A DNA stretch of 64,000 nt from Lasiodiplodia sp. COLG20 (Eukaryota; Ascomycota; Dothideomycetes; Botryosphaeriales; Botryosphaeriaceae). Under the pieces are notes generated by a model. That model had not been told where the DNA came from and made no database searches. It saw only the letters and a program-made list of their open reading frames with translations. The position numbers and the translations under genes were made by a program. The DNA is taken from the NCBI GenBank assembly GCA_009801085.1, contig VNWV01000005.1, positions 992,001 to 1,056,000 on the forward strand. Direction: 5' to 3'. This document shows, one piece after another, positions 47,416 to 59,414 of the stretch. The first letter of the stretch is position 1. Each line of letters begins with the position of its first letter.

Positions 47416-49801
47416 ATGGGACCCAAGGCGAAGAAAGGCGCTTCCAATGACCGGCAGCGGTCCGCGGAGGAAGAAGTCGAGGATCCTCTCCAGGCTGTGG
47501 TGAGTTCCGTCGCGGCAACGAGCCACCACTGCGTCATACTAAGCTCGCTGCCAGATACTCGCTGATCCGTTCGAGACGCGCTTTAACCCCTTCACCCTCG
47601 AACGGCCCCGGGTACGTCGGCCTCGCTCTGCAGGCGTGCTCACAGACACTGATGTGCCGCCGTTGGTAGTGTCTTCTCCCTCTCGCGAACACCCCGCTCA
47701 TCGAGTACACCTTCGAATTTCTCGCAAACGCTGGCGTTGAGGAGGTCTTTGTGTGCTGCGGCGCCCACACGGACCTCGTCGAAGAGTACATTCAGTAGGT
47801 GCCACGGAGCCGCCGGCATCGACGAAGAATTTTCGGCGACATCGCTGACACGGGAGCCGCCAGGAATTCGAAATGGTATTCGCCCTCGTCGCCCTTCTCG
47901 AAGGTCGAGCTCGTGCGGTCGGCCTCCCACACGATCGGCGACGCCATGCGTGACCTCGACCACCGCGGATTCCTCGTGGGAGATTTCCTCATAGTGTACG
48001 GCGACGTCATCAGCAACTTGCCGCTCGAAGCGGCGCTCGCAGCGCACAGGGCGCGCCGGGCAAAGGACAAGAACGCAATCATGACCATGGTCTTGAGGGA
48101 AGCGGGCGCAGTCCACCGCACCAAAGCGCAGGAATCGCGGCCTGTTTTTGTCATCGACCCGACCAAGGATCGCTGCTTGCACTTCGAGCAGATGCACTCC
48201 AGAGAACATTCGGATAAGCATTTCGTCAGCATCGCCCCGGACTTGCTCGCCGAAAACACGGAGCTCGAGGTCCGCAACGACCTGATCGACTGCGGCATCG
48301 ACATTTGCACTCCGGACGTCCTCGCGCTGTGGAGTGACAACTTCGATTTCCAGGCCCCGCGGAGGGGTTTCCTGCACAGCGTGCTGAAAGACTACGAGCT
48401 GAACGGCAAGACGATCCACACCCACATCGTGGACGATCACTACGCGGCGCGCGTGCGGAACCTCCACGCGTATGATGCGGTGAGCCAGGACGTCATCTCC
48501 CGGTGGGCGTACCCGCTCTGCCCGGACAGCAACCTCCTCCGCGGCCAGACGTACCGGTTTCAAAAGGGCAACATCTACAAGGAGGACGGCGTCATCCTGG
48601 CACGGTCATGCGTGATTAATCGCGGCACGGTCATCGGCAAGGACAGCAGCATTGGGGACGGCAGCGTCGTGTCGAACAGCATCATCGGCCGCATGTGCTA
48701 CATCGGAAGGAATGTCACCATCGAAGGGGCGTACATCTGGGACAACGCGGTGATTGGTGACGACACCGTCATCAGGAAGGCCGTCATTGCCAACGAGGCG
48801 AGCATCGGCAAGAGGTGCACAGTCGAACCTGGGGCTCTCATATCGTACGGCGTGCGGATAGCGGACGGTATCACTGTCGACGGGTCGAGCAGGATCACGC
48901 GCGCGAAGAGGAAGAGGGAGGAAGGCGAGGACGTCGAGAGGGCGGCGCCGGACCCAAAGGTCGTCGGCGAAAAGGGCGACGGTATCGAATACGTCGACCC
49001 GGACGAGGACGACGTAGACGAGATCGTCGAAGGCCTCGTGCCGAAGAAGTCGAGTAAGTGGCCCCCCAGACGGGCGCCTGGCGGGCGTGTTGCTGACGTG
49101 ATACAGTCTACAATCTCGCGCACCTCTCTTTGTCCGCCGAGTCGATCTCTACGCTCAATTCCGAGTCGGACATCTCCGGTGATGGCCTGCACCACGACAG
49201 GTCGAGAGCGGGAAGCTTCGTCTCGATCAATTCCGACGCGTCGAGCCACCACGCTGCCAACTTCGACCACGAAGCGGTCGACAGCATGCTCGACTCGTTC
49301 CGAAAGGGCGACGATTCGGCAAACATTCAGCTGGAGCTGGCGTCTCTGCGCATGACTACCAACGCGTCGGAGCACCAGGTGCGGCGCGCCCTCGTCATAG
49401 CGCTGGTGCGCCGCATTTCCGAAGTTGTCCAATCCGGACAGGGCATCAAGCAGGCTACAGAACAGGTGCTCAGCCCGCACCAAAATCTCATCGCCCGGAC
49501 AATGTTCGACAAGGACGCATCAAGCAAAGTCGACCAGATCGACTTCCTGCTGCTGCTGCAGGCGGATCTGGCACCTCGCAACGAGGGAGACAGCATGCTG
49601 CTCCACATATCGATGAAGCTATACGAAATGGACGTGTTGGAAGACGAGGCGTTTGAGCAGTGGTGGTCGGACCCCAAATCCAGCGAGAATGAGGGTCTGC
49701 AGAAGGTCAGAGGCAAGACGCAACAGTTTATCGATTTCCTAGCACAGTCGGACGAGGAGAGCAGCGAGGAGGAGGACGACGAAGACGAGGACGACGAGTA
49801 G
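47416..49801 (+). CDS. GCD6: translation initiation factor eIF2B subunit epsilon
   Basis: Five exons: 47416-47499, 47555-47611, 47670-47794, 47864-49053 and 49107-49801 (introns 55, 58, 69 and 53 nt), 716 residues, matching the family length. The nucleotidyltransferase-like domain is rebuilt by splicing (AVILADPFETRFNPFTLERP, then CLLPLANTPLIEYTFEFL). A left-handed beta-helix of hexapeptide repeats follows (INRGTVIGKDSSIGDGSVVS...). The C-terminal W2/HEAT domain ends EQWWSDPKSSENEG with an acidic tail, the surface that binds eIF2 and catalyses GDP release. It is the catalytic subunit of the eIF2 guanine-nucleotide exchange factor and the target of translational control by eIF2 phosphorylation. 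Cytoplasmic. Confidence 0.96.
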
Positions 49802-50482
49802 ATTAGATAGCGTTTTGATCTGCAGACATGCCGAGGTTCACGCGAACATGTCCGGCGAAGAGACTACTCGAGCCGTGGCGACAGCGCCGGACGGTGGAGG
49901 GAAAAGACCAAGGAGAGAAAAAAAATGTAATGGAAGGAACGAATGCGCCAGGCGTCAGCCGCAAGGTGACTCGCACTACAGTTCTGCGCAGGGCGGCCCC
50001 GGAAATGAAGCCGGCAGGCAGACGCGGTTGCCTCCGGGCGAACACTAGCGGCTGGCTGTGCCCGCCAGTGCGTCTATCGCTGCCCGTACTGTCATGACCT
50101 AGCCAGCGTGTGCCTGACAACCCTTCAACCGCTCCAGCTGACTCCCACCTCACCAGCCCGCCTTCTTCTGCATCTCTCCGCCACACGACCCTCACCCACA
50201 CCGAAGCCACCCTCCAGCACACCGCGCGTGACCGCTGACCGTCGCTCTCTCTCTCTCTCTCCTACCCCGACCCTCCCTTCGTCCCAGCGAGCAGCCGATT
50301 CCGTCATCACGGCGGATTCGGCTCCTTGACCACCACCCACCACGCCTTCCGCCGTCAAGAAGCGAAAGGCCTCCGAGTCCGACGCCGTATCGACCCTACC
50401 CAATAAACGCCCGGAGACTGTCTCGACGCGTTTGACCAAACAGGCTCTCCCAGCCACCCCCCTCACCACAGCCTCGCCCTCG
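49802..50482. other. intergenic with CT-rich tract
   Basis: The interval contains a C/T-rich leader including a (CT)9-like run near 50244-50262, typical of strong fungal promoters or 5' UTRs. No gene is supported. Confidence 0.5.
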
Positions 50483-52219
50483 ATGGATTCCGACGACGAC
50501 TTCAACAGCCCGCAGTCGAGCGAGGACGACTTCATGGTCGACGATGACAGCGACGTGAGCCTGCAGGACGGTACGTCGCCTCCCGCCCCGCAGTCGCCCC
50601 TCCGCGAGCCGGCCCTTGATGCTAACCCAGGGCGCAGACTCCGACCTCGACGTAGAGGACGCCGACGTCGCGTTCGACTCGCAGGACAAGGATATCAAGC
50701 CGAGCAAGAAGTCGTACGAGGTCGACTTCAAGGTCTACAGCCCCGCCGACATCCAAGCATACCAGAACCGCGTCATCGACGAGGTCTCGCAGATCCTCGG
50801 CCAGCCCGCAGAATCGACCGCCATCCTCCTACGATACGCGCGGTGGAACAAGGAGCGGCTCATCGAACAGTACATGGACAAGCAGGAGGAGCTGCTCGAG
50901 GATGCCGGGCTCGGCGACGATGTCGAGGGGGTCGTGAAGATCTCGAAAGCAGGAGCGGACTTCATGTGCGACATCTGCGCCGACGACGACGCAGAGCTGG
51001 ACACGTTTGCCATGAAGTGCGGCCACAAGTTTTGCGTCCCGTGCTGGAAGCAATATCTCTACACCAAGATAAAGGACGAGGGTGAAGCAGCGCGCATCAA
51101 GTGCCCGGGCACCGACTGCAACCGGATAGTGGACTCCAAGTCTCTGGAGTTGCTGGTCGCCGCGGATCTCAAGGATAGGTACGTCTCGCTGGACTTTTCT
51201 GCAGCAACATCCAATGTGCCATGGATTAACGGTGGCGTTGCAGGTACCACGTCTTGCTGACGAGGACGTACGTCGACGACAAGGAGAACCTGAAGTGGTG
51301 TCCGGCGCCGAACTGCGAGTTCGCCGTGGATTGCCCGGTGAAGCAGAGGGACCTCTTGCGGATCGTGCCCACGGTCATGTGCGATTGCAAGCACCACTTC
51401 TGCTTCGGTTGTTCGCTGAACGACCACCAACCGGCGCCGTGCGCTTTGGTGAAGAAGTGGCTCAAGAAGTGCGAGGACGACTCGGAGACGGCCAATTGGA
51501 TCTCGGCCAACACCAAGGAATGCCCAAAGTGCCACTCGACGATTGAGAAGAACGGAGGCTGCAATCACATGACTTGCCGAAAGTGTCGCCACGAGTTCTG
51601 TTGGATGTGCATGGGCGTCTGGTCCGAGCACGGCACCAGCTGGTACAACTGCAACCGCTACGAGGAGAAGAGTGGCCACGAGGCGCGCGACGCGCAGGCC
51701 AAGTCGCGGCAGTCCCTCGAACGCTACCTGCACTACTACAACCGCTATGCGAACCACGAGCAATCCGCCAAGCTCGACAAGGACATCTACCTCAAGACGG
51801 AGAGAAAGATGACGCAGCTCCAAACGTCGTCGGGAATGTCGTGGATTGAAGTGCAGTTCCTCGAGCAGGCGTCGCAGGCTCTCCAGCAATGCCGCCAGAC
51901 GTTGAAGTGGACGTACGCGTTCGCGTACTACCTTGCCCGCAACAACTTGACCGAAATCTTCGAAGACAACCAGAAGGACCTCGAGATGGCCGTCGAGAAC
52001 CTCAGCGAGATGTTCGAGAAGCCTGTCGATCAGCTCGCCGACCTCAAGGTCGAGATGATGGACAAGACGTCGTACTGCAACCGCCGGCGGGTGATTCTAC
52101 TCAGTGACACGGCAGACAATCTGAAGTCAGGTGAGGGCTACACTCGGCCGTGGAGTCAAAGCGATGGGCTAACTCGGAGACTAGGCAACTGGGAGTTCAA
52201 CGTGGATCTCTCGGGCTGA
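50483..52219 (+). CDS. Ariadne-type RBR E3 ubiquitin ligase
   Basis: Four exons: 50483-50570, 50638-51178, 51244-52130 and 52185-52219 (introns 67, 65 and 54 nt; the last is in frame and open), 516 residues. Acidic N-terminus, UBA-like segment (about 60-115), RING1 from C140 (CDICADDDAELDTFAMKCGH), IBR, and RING2 from C303 (CPKCHSTIEKNGGCNHMTC) whose C316 is the catalytic, ubiquitin-accepting cysteine. A helical Ariadne domain follows (KWTYAFAYYLARNN...), ending KSGNWEFNVDLSG. Ariadne ligases work with UbcH7-type E2 enzymes and neddylated cullins; the Ariadne domain keeps RING2 inhibited until activation. Length and order match HHARI. Confidence 0.95.
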
Positions 52220-54306
52220 GACCGTCGCGTTGCACGCTTCTTTCCAGTGTTGTTGATGAAATCATAGGACACGAATGATGACGATCGAACTTGTAGGCAA
52301 CGGACGTGCATGGCCTCCCGGCGATAGGCCAGCCGCTCTCACATAGCCGGAAACGATATCGCCAGATATTATGGGCCTTTTGCTAGCAACGTTGTCTCTT
52401 GTTTCGGCCCCATGCAGGAGAAGCAATCTGCTATAGGCTACACTCGGTAAGACGAGCGTCTCCGGGGGGCAAATAACCCGTTTATTTTGTATTTGCTTTT
52501 TGAAGCGGATTTTTGGGCAACGGCGCTTTGGGGGAAATGGGATGCATGGCAGGAGCCGACCGGAAAGTGCTGCTGGGGAGCATAGTTAGGGAACCTTCCT
52601 TTTCCATCGCCGCAATGGTATACTTGGTTCAGCATGATGGAGTTTTGTATCTTTAGCAGGGGCCAAACGCGGTCGATAGACTGGAGACTGTCACCTTTCC
52701 CGTCAGGTTCCTTATTAATCCACGTGTGGATGTTCGATCAGGATTTGCAAAACCTCGTGAGTCAACATCCAAGCCCTTCTAACTAGGACGTCCCAGGATA
52801 GATGCGTATGACCTCAGCGATAAACGGCCGTCCTTGCAGGCACACATTTCTCAAAGTCGGGCAATGATGTGCTTCGATGATCACGTGCATCGTACAGGAG
52901 GGTGCAAGCCTGATTCCGGTCGGACTTTGATAAGCATTGCCACATCCAGCAAGGCCCCATTCCAAAAAGAGAGAGGTCGGTTGTTGCATCTGCACCTTCC
53001 CGAGCCGCATCCATGACCCATCATCGCCGAGACATTCAGCTGCATGATTGCGAGTCAGCTCCCCAGCAAAGCCCATCGATCCTCGCATCACATGGGTTCG
53101 CATTTAGATCTCGGGCTGAAAACCCCCATGTTGAGGCGTCACGCTAATGTGTCGTTCCACACCCCCTCTCCTCTTCCGGAAAAAAACCCCGGCCCGTCGT
53201 GCAGCACAAAGCAATACGGTTCCTGCTCGAGCTGCACCGGAATGAAGAAGACAAAGATGCTTGGTGAGCCAAAACAAACGTCCAGGCGAGAGCTTGGATA
53301 CGGTCTTGCCGCCCGTCTCGCAACATGTATGTACGACTCTGCCATGCGTCCCCCTGTACCGGGATGCAGTCTTGGTGTAACCCCATGACCATCTCCTCGG
53401 GCCCGCACCCGGCAAAAGGGAACAATGTACCCTGACAAGCGATTAGTCCGTTGCCCAGAGATTTGTTTTGCGGCTGAACCCAAGAATTCACCTCTTCGTT
53501 TTGTTTTTTCCCTTCAGTATCCTCTCCATGGTCATGTACCGCATTGATGCTGCTGCTGCATCAATCCTTGTTTTCTTGACTGATCATTAGAGAAATCTCA
53601 CGCCATTCGCCTAGTAACTAGCCACCTAGCAACGTATATTCCAGAAGTAATTATAAAAAAAACCATATCTTGTTCAAAATGACTGACTGTAAGGGGCCAA
53701 ATATAGCTCCTTGAACCGTGCCGGTCAAGGTTCTCGCTTTTGATTTATTGTCTTCATCGGTGTCTGGATACCCCAACGATAAAGATACACTTGAGATTAT
53801 CTTCGTTGAAACTTTACTACACTTTCAGGGTGCGGAATCCGGTAAGAGGACAAGATTTGGCCCGTTGTATAGATAGTGGTTGGCCATTTCGAACACGACA
53901 CGTTTTTTACTCCTACATCTCTACCTCCATGGATCATCCTGCGCATCTTCAATACTAGAGCGCGGATCTCGTCGCCACTTCTATTCCAAGTCCGGGAGAC
54001 GTCTTCAAAATGAAACAACCTGAAGACTTGTGACGTAGGATCACAAGGATCCGGGATGCTTCCGGTCGACGCAATTGCGGGTGCCGGCTTCGCCCCCTGC
54101 CGTTCGCGATGCGCCACGCCCAATGTCATTGAGGAGTTGTGCCGCTACGTCACTATTTCTGGCCGGCAACCGCTCAGCTCCGACTTCCTTCAGCTATTGT
54201 TCAGGTCCTCGGCGTGCATGCAGGGTCAGGATCCTCTCATTAGGCCCCGCCGAGAAATACGTATACAGTCATCGATGGATATCCGCATACTCTGGTCTAG
54301 CTTATA
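52220..54306. other. intergenic, no supported gene
   Basis: Only short, motif-free ORFs occur on both strands. It forms the left part of the repeat-rich 52-57 kb island. Confidence 0.45.
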
Positions 54307-54525
54307 CAGGGGGTTATCGCAGCGTGAGACATGGCTATGCCTCAGTTGTTTTCTTAGAAAAATAACATATGTGGGTAACTGAAGCTATCATCCGGACGTA
54401 AGTGTGTAACTATCAATTCCACATTTACATCCGGACGATAGCTTCAGCTACCCATGGCATGAGCAAAAATCCACGCTAGCCATCGGCATGTAGATCGGTG
54501 CGCTGGTGCGGTTACCTTCTCCCAT
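54307..54525. mobile_element. foldback MITE, copy C (about 219 bp)
   Basis: It begins CAGGGGGTTATCGCAGCG after TA. The inner repeats are CTGAAGCTATCATCCGGACG and its complement CATCCGGACGATAGCTTCAG. The arm CATGGCATGAGCAAAAATCC followed by ACGCTAGCCATCGGC matches the left arm of copy B in reverse complement. The right end is diverged, so the boundary is approximate. Confidence 0.75.
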
Positions 54526-55260
54526 AGATACTGCCAGTCACCGGATATGTGGCCTTCAAACCTCCATGGCTCAGCTATGGCTGAGATTATGGACAGGACA
54601 TTGTCCATCACCGGCATCGTGCTCCCAGCCTCTGTCATGGCGCATCCGTCCTCTGGAACGCGATGGAGAACATATCAATGAGTTAACCATGTCATGACGG
54701 TCAATGTAACATCAAACGTAGACGATGGCTGTGAGAATGCGTCGTAGTTATGAAAATGCCTCGCACTATTCCGAGGGGTTTTGAGCCCACTCACGTAGGC
54801 AGTTGAAGCCTAGGTCTAGACGTTTGATATTCACAATGTTTTTTGACTGAAAAAGTATCTGCTGTCCGCACTGATAATTTAGAAAGAGTAAAAAATATAT
54901 TCAAGTCATTTCTCTTGCACCATGTACTGAGTGGTAGGATAACACGCTCCAGGATCACATGTGATGTTGCCAAAATCGAACGTAAGATTTAGAAATAATA
55001 ACTTCTCTTTAAACATGTATAAGTGTACGATTTGTTTTTAGTTTCAGAATGTTCTACTTTCCCATACAGTTTTTTTTTTTTTTTTTTTAAGAAAAGAAAC
55101 AACGGCGAATACACGAGATGAGTGGTTGGTTATCTAATTTCATTCTACCTCGAAACCTTATGAAAGCCTCTAATTCATAGTTCATGCGACAGGACTAATG
55201 TAAGAATTCGAGCGTTAGTGAGGATGGCCTCTACTAATGCATCTCGTATAAGTTACTGGT
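54526..55260. other. AT-rich spacer, nothing recognised
   Basis: The spacer contains a 19-nt T run at 55070-55088 and no ORF of note. Confidence 0.5.
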
Positions 55261-55268
55261 TTAACTTA
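55261..55268. repeat. target-site duplication, left copy
   Basis: TTAACTTA immediately precedes the 586-bp element and recurs exactly at 55855-55862. Confidence 0.9.
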
Positions 55269-55854
55269 GGCACCTATAAATTTGACCCCCCCAAACCGAT
55301 GATTGACCCCCCCAGTCCGATCGTTGACCCCCCCACCCTAAATGCACCCAAATAACGCTACGGAGCCTACGGTTTTATTTATATTATTTTTTTAATACCT
55401 CTCTATTACTTCTTCTTTAGTTCTACGAAGTTGCATTTCGATACGACTACTATATATTACGCTGTGCCGGCGAAAGCGCTCGTTACCGTATTTTAGTATT
55501 CCTCGCTTAAGGCGGCTCGTGCAGTGGTAGCGGTGGTAATAGCGGTAGTAGTAGTAGCGGTAGTAGTAGTAGCGGTAGTAGTAGTAGCGGTGGTGATAGT
55601 AGTGGTGGTGATAGTAGTGGTGGTGATAGTAGTGGTGGTGGTGATAGTAGTAGTGGTGGTGATGGTGGTGGTGGTGGTGGTGATGGTGGCGGTGATGGTG
55701 TTGGTTTCTTCGCGGAGATACGGGTGAGTTCTCTATATCTACTATATAAAATCGAGGTGAGCGAGAAGAGATGAGGTGAAAATCTCGCGGGGGGGTCAAC
55801 GATCGGACTGGGGGGGTCAATCATCGGTTTGGGGGGGTCAAATTTATAGGTGCC
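55269..55854. mobile_element. 586-bp non-autonomous TIR element with 66-bp perfect termini
   Basis: The termini 55269-55334 and 55789-55854 are exact reverse complements over 66 bp, starting GGCACCTATAAATTTGACCC. Each terminus contains three copies of TTGACCCCCCCA spaced about 21 bp apart, possible transposase-binding sites. An 8-bp target duplication (TTAACTTA) flanks it. The interior has no transposase; it carries a GTA/GTG-rich satellite. An 8-bp duplication fits hAT-like or P-like transposases, but the terminal bases do not show the common hAT CAG start. Confidence 0.92.
55533..55712. repeat. GGTAGTAGTAGTAGC-type satellite inside the TIR element
   Basis: Fifteen-base units (GGTAGTAGTAGTAGC, drifting to GGTGGTGATAGTAGT) are followed by GGTGGT/GATGGT repeats. 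On the minus strand this would encode poly-His/Tyr in one frame, which I do not take as a gene. Confidence 0.85.
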
Positions 55855-55862
55855 TTAACTTA
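55855..55862. repeat. target-site duplication, right copy
   Basis: TTAACTTA is identical to the left flank of the 586-bp element. Confidence 0.9.
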
Positions 55863-57155
55863 AACGTTGTTTCCATAAATTGGATGTTTGGTTCTAGAGA
55901 TCAGTTACTACCGGGAGAGCTATTGGCCAAGTTTCATCATGTTAGCCTTGAGCCTCTGTTCTTGCTATTACGGAGGGCCTGTTTGGCCTCTCCTCTTTAT
56001 GTCACTCACGGAGACTACGCTTCGCCTCATTGAGCCTTGCGTTGAGAGAATGGGGTACTAACTAATGTGGAGGTTACATGCAACTTCAAATCCATCGAGT
56101 CTCGCATTTGAGATCATGGATAAACTGACTAGTGACTATTTCGGCGCCTCCAGACCTCGGGGACGAACTCTTCTTTGAATTGCAAAATAGTCTCTTCAAA
56201 TAGTTTTGATGGACCAGTTAAATATCCAGTCCCGCGCCGTTTGATATCAATTAGCATCTCTACGCGTTGAACCTTCGATATAATCATAAAGGCAAGAGTC
56301 GTGCCTCTTCGGGAATTCTTCTGCAAGGAAAACGGTGAATCCGCGCATTATTGATTTTCGAATCCTGTAGAAAGCCCTTGCTGTCACACCGTGGATGCTT
56401 GTATGTATGGGGTCGCTTCCGTTCACATTGGTCTGGGATGGTTAGTTACGTGGCACTAGATTGCGACCTCCGCCGTCTGGTTGCTCTTGGTCTGGTCATC
56501 TATTTATGGGTGATATTATATTGTTGGATGTTACGAAATTTCAAGCTCAAAGACCCTCTTCCAGGATAGTAGGGGAAAGCCGGGGATCTTTGTTATTTGA
56601 ATTCCCGGCGGCTGCCATCTGTGTGAAAAGGTTTTTTGAGGTACCTGTCCACCCATTCCTGGGTTCCCCGGTGCTCTTGGCCTGACCAGTAGGACCGCTT
56701 TTGTAACTCTTCACGTTATTGCCGATACATTTTTTTGGGGTTAGATTGGTGATCAATTACATAAAATTCTCTGGTGGCCTGCGCTTGATACATACGTCCG
56801 ATAAAGATCATCGTATTCATGGTATGATTGTAGGCTCGCCAGAAGCCACTATGATTCCAGTCTAACATGGCCCGGCTTGAAGATTGCTTCAAATTCCTCG
56901 AAGAAGCTGGATTCGAATGAGGACTTGAGCGCAGTGTGCACAGAGAACATTCGCACGAACCGCAAAGACCTAACCGAGTGGATTCCAATGAGTGGACAGA
57001 CGTGTTCGAACATCTTGAACATTGAAACAATAAATGAGATACCAGTCCCATCCGATATCCAAACGATATAACTCCAATTCATCCAACCAGCCGATTCCGA
57101 CCCAACCGGGAAACGCCGCCCTAATGCTAAACCCTAAAGTACGAACAAATCAATT
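55863..57155. other. AT-rich interval with possible decayed coding fragments
   Basis: Minus-strand fragments such as 56129-56326 and 56716-57082 have protein-like composition but frames broken by stops, and no domain that I can name. They are probably remnants of mobile or duplicated genes. Confidence 0.3.
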
Positions 57156-59171
57156 TTAGGCCATGTAGGACGCCTCTCTCATTGCCCTTTTATCTTTCTT
57201 CAACGGACTGAACGTAAAGCCATCCGCAGTCGTCAGCGTGCCTCCCATTGCTGCGCCCTTGCCCTTGAGGCCCATGGTCTTGTTCAAAGCCCTCGCCGCG
57301 AAAATTCCACGTCCAGGGATTGGCTTGGCAGGACGAGGGTCTTCATCCTCCATGTCGAAGAGGGTTGGTTTGCCAAGGACGCTGTTCTCGCCACCACCGA
57401 GCTTGCGCTTCTTTTTCTTGGCCGGCTCGTCATCGTCATCATCGTTAAAGGCAGGGAACGAGGCGAGCGACTTTCGGGGTTGATTCGTGGCCGATTTGGC
57501 CTTTGGCTTCAGCATCGTCGCGCCAGTCGTGGACTTCTTCGCCTTAGAGGCAGCGGGTTTCTCATTCTCCTTTTGCTTGGCAGGTCGAGGCCGCGGCGGC
57601 GTGCTCTCCCGCTCTTCATCGTCCTCGTCGTTGGCCTCCTCAGCAACCTTCTCTAACGAAGGCACAGCAGCTTTTTGGCGCTTGGACGCTTTGCTGTTCG
57701 ACGACTTGTTCGTAGATACGGGTGCGAGAGGCTTGGACTTGGCGGCGACGGCCTTTTTGTCGTTCTTGGATTTCGAAGTGGGTGTCGCTTGAGCAGCGAC
57801 GACTTCCTCGGTCTTGTCCCCTTCATGCTCGGACTCCTCCTCCGGAATCGGGCTAGACGGGGCGACGCTTGCTGTACGGTTGAGGAAGGGCGTAATGGAG
57901 AAGGTGGACTTGTCGCCCGGGGCCGCACTGCGTGATCTCTTCGCGGCCGGCCCATCTCCTGGAGTGCCCAGGGTCGTGGCATCGAGATCCATCTGCGCGA
58001 CACGCTTTCGAAGGTTCTTGGAGGGCTTGGGTACCTCCTCGACGGGGGGTCTCGCGGTGACAGCGGCTTGGGCCATTTGTAGCTCGGCCTGGGCCTCTTT
58101 TAGCTTCTCCTTAGTGGTCTTGAGCTTGGCCTTGTACGCTTCGGCGCGCTCGGTGGCGAGTGAGAGCTGGGCCTCGTTGTCCATCTGGGTCTTGTTGATG
58201 GCCTTTTCGGCCTTCTCGCGCTCGCGCTTCTCCTTTGCCATTTCTTTTCGGAGCTCCTCCACCTCACGCTGGCTCTGTGTCAGCTCCTCCTTGAGCTCAT
58301 CGGCCTTTGCGCTGTCCTTCGCCTCCCGCTCTGCTTTTTGCTGCTCCTTGGTCTGGGCACGCTCGGCCGCCTTCTTCTCGGAGTCGAGCTCGCGCTGCAG
58401 CTTCTGGGCGTCGCGCTCGGCCTTCTCGCGGTCGCGCCTCTCGGCGGCAAGCTGCTTCTCGAGGTCGTTGATCTGGTTCTGGTGCTCGGCGTCGCGTTCG
58501 CTCTGCTTCTCGGAGCGGGCGAGGGCGCGCTGAGTGGCGCGCTTCTCGTTTTCGAGCTCGACCTCGACGGTATTCAGCTGGCGCTGCAGAGACAGCTTCT
58601 CAGAGATGAGACCGTCCTGCGCGGCGACCTGCGACCGCAGGTGCTCCAGCTCGGGCTTCAAGGTGGAGAGTTCGCGGGACAGGGCCAGTTTCTCGGTCAG
58701 GAGCTTGTTGGAATCGGTAGAAATGGTCTCCATGGAAGCGAGTTCGGTCTGGTCGAGGGTGAGCGTGAGGGCACGGGGGCGGGGGGCGCTGACGGACCTT
58801 CATGTTCTCGGCCTCGCGCATCTTCATGCGCAGCTCGTTGGATACGCGCTGGAGGTCGGCGTCCCTCTCACGCAGGCGAGCGAGGGCATCGTCCAGAGCG
58901 GTCTCCAGCTTGCCGCAGCGCTGGTCCTCCTCCTGCAGCTGGTCTTGCAGGTCGTCATTCTCGTCCTCCAGCAGCAGGACCTGGAAGCGCAGCTTGCGGA
59001 TCTCCTCGTCGCGGTTGACCGACTCGACGATGCGCTGGCTGCGCTCGAGTTCTAGCTCGCATTCGGCGGTGCGGAGGGCCTGGTGCAGCTACGCGCGGTC
59101 AGCATTAGCGGGCGCGGACGGCAGAACAGGGCATTGACCTCTTTGGCGTCGCTCTCGGCGTGCGCCTCCAT
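57156..59171 (-). CDS. long coiled-coil nuclear protein, function unknown
   Basis: Three exons: 59171-59139 (11 codons), 59088-58798 and 58748-57156 (introns 50 and 49 nt), 638 residues. After MEAHAESDAKE the protein is an almost continuous coiled coil to about residue 340 (RIVESVNRDEEIRKLRFQVL, LLTEKLALSRELSTLKPELE ... EREKAEKAINKTQ). The C-terminal half is disordered and basic with several candidate nuclear signals (PAAKRSRS, AKKKKRKLGGG). It ends with a conserved-looking block (GRGIFAARALNKTMGLKGKG). The layout suggests a structural protein of chromosomes, spindle or nuclear periphery. I do not recognise the family well enough to name it. It is divergent from OST3. Confidence 0.75.
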
Positions 59172-59414
59172 GTTTGAGGCGATGCGGCGACAGGGTGTTG
59201 GCGGTGGGTGCGGTAAAGATGGCGGTTATGTGCGGAGTTTGAGGGCGCGCGGGACGAGTAAACATAACATCGCTCACCCCGGCAGCACGCACGGACCACC
59301 AGGCCGGGCCATCCCCGGGAGCTTTGAGGCTACGTAGATGAGTACATAGTAGCTTACGACGCCGACAGCAACAGCTGCTCCAAGACTCCCGCAGCCTCGG
59401 AAACGCTCGCCACC
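59172..59414. promoter_or_regulatory. short bidirectional promoter, coiled-coil gene / OST3
   Basis: Only 243 bp separate the two start codons, so both promoters must overlap. It is GC-rich without a clear TATA box. Confidence 0.5.

Noticed and set aside
47640..48563. 307-codon minus-strand ORF
   Set aside because: It is antisense to the conserved eIF2B-epsilon exon.
55392..55820. 142-codon minus-strand ORF rich in His and Tyr
   Set aside because: It is a product of the GTA/GTG satellite inside the TIR element.
56330..56380. TTTTCGAATCCTG resembling a tRNA T-loop
   Set aside because: No cloverleaf can be formed with the flanking sequence.
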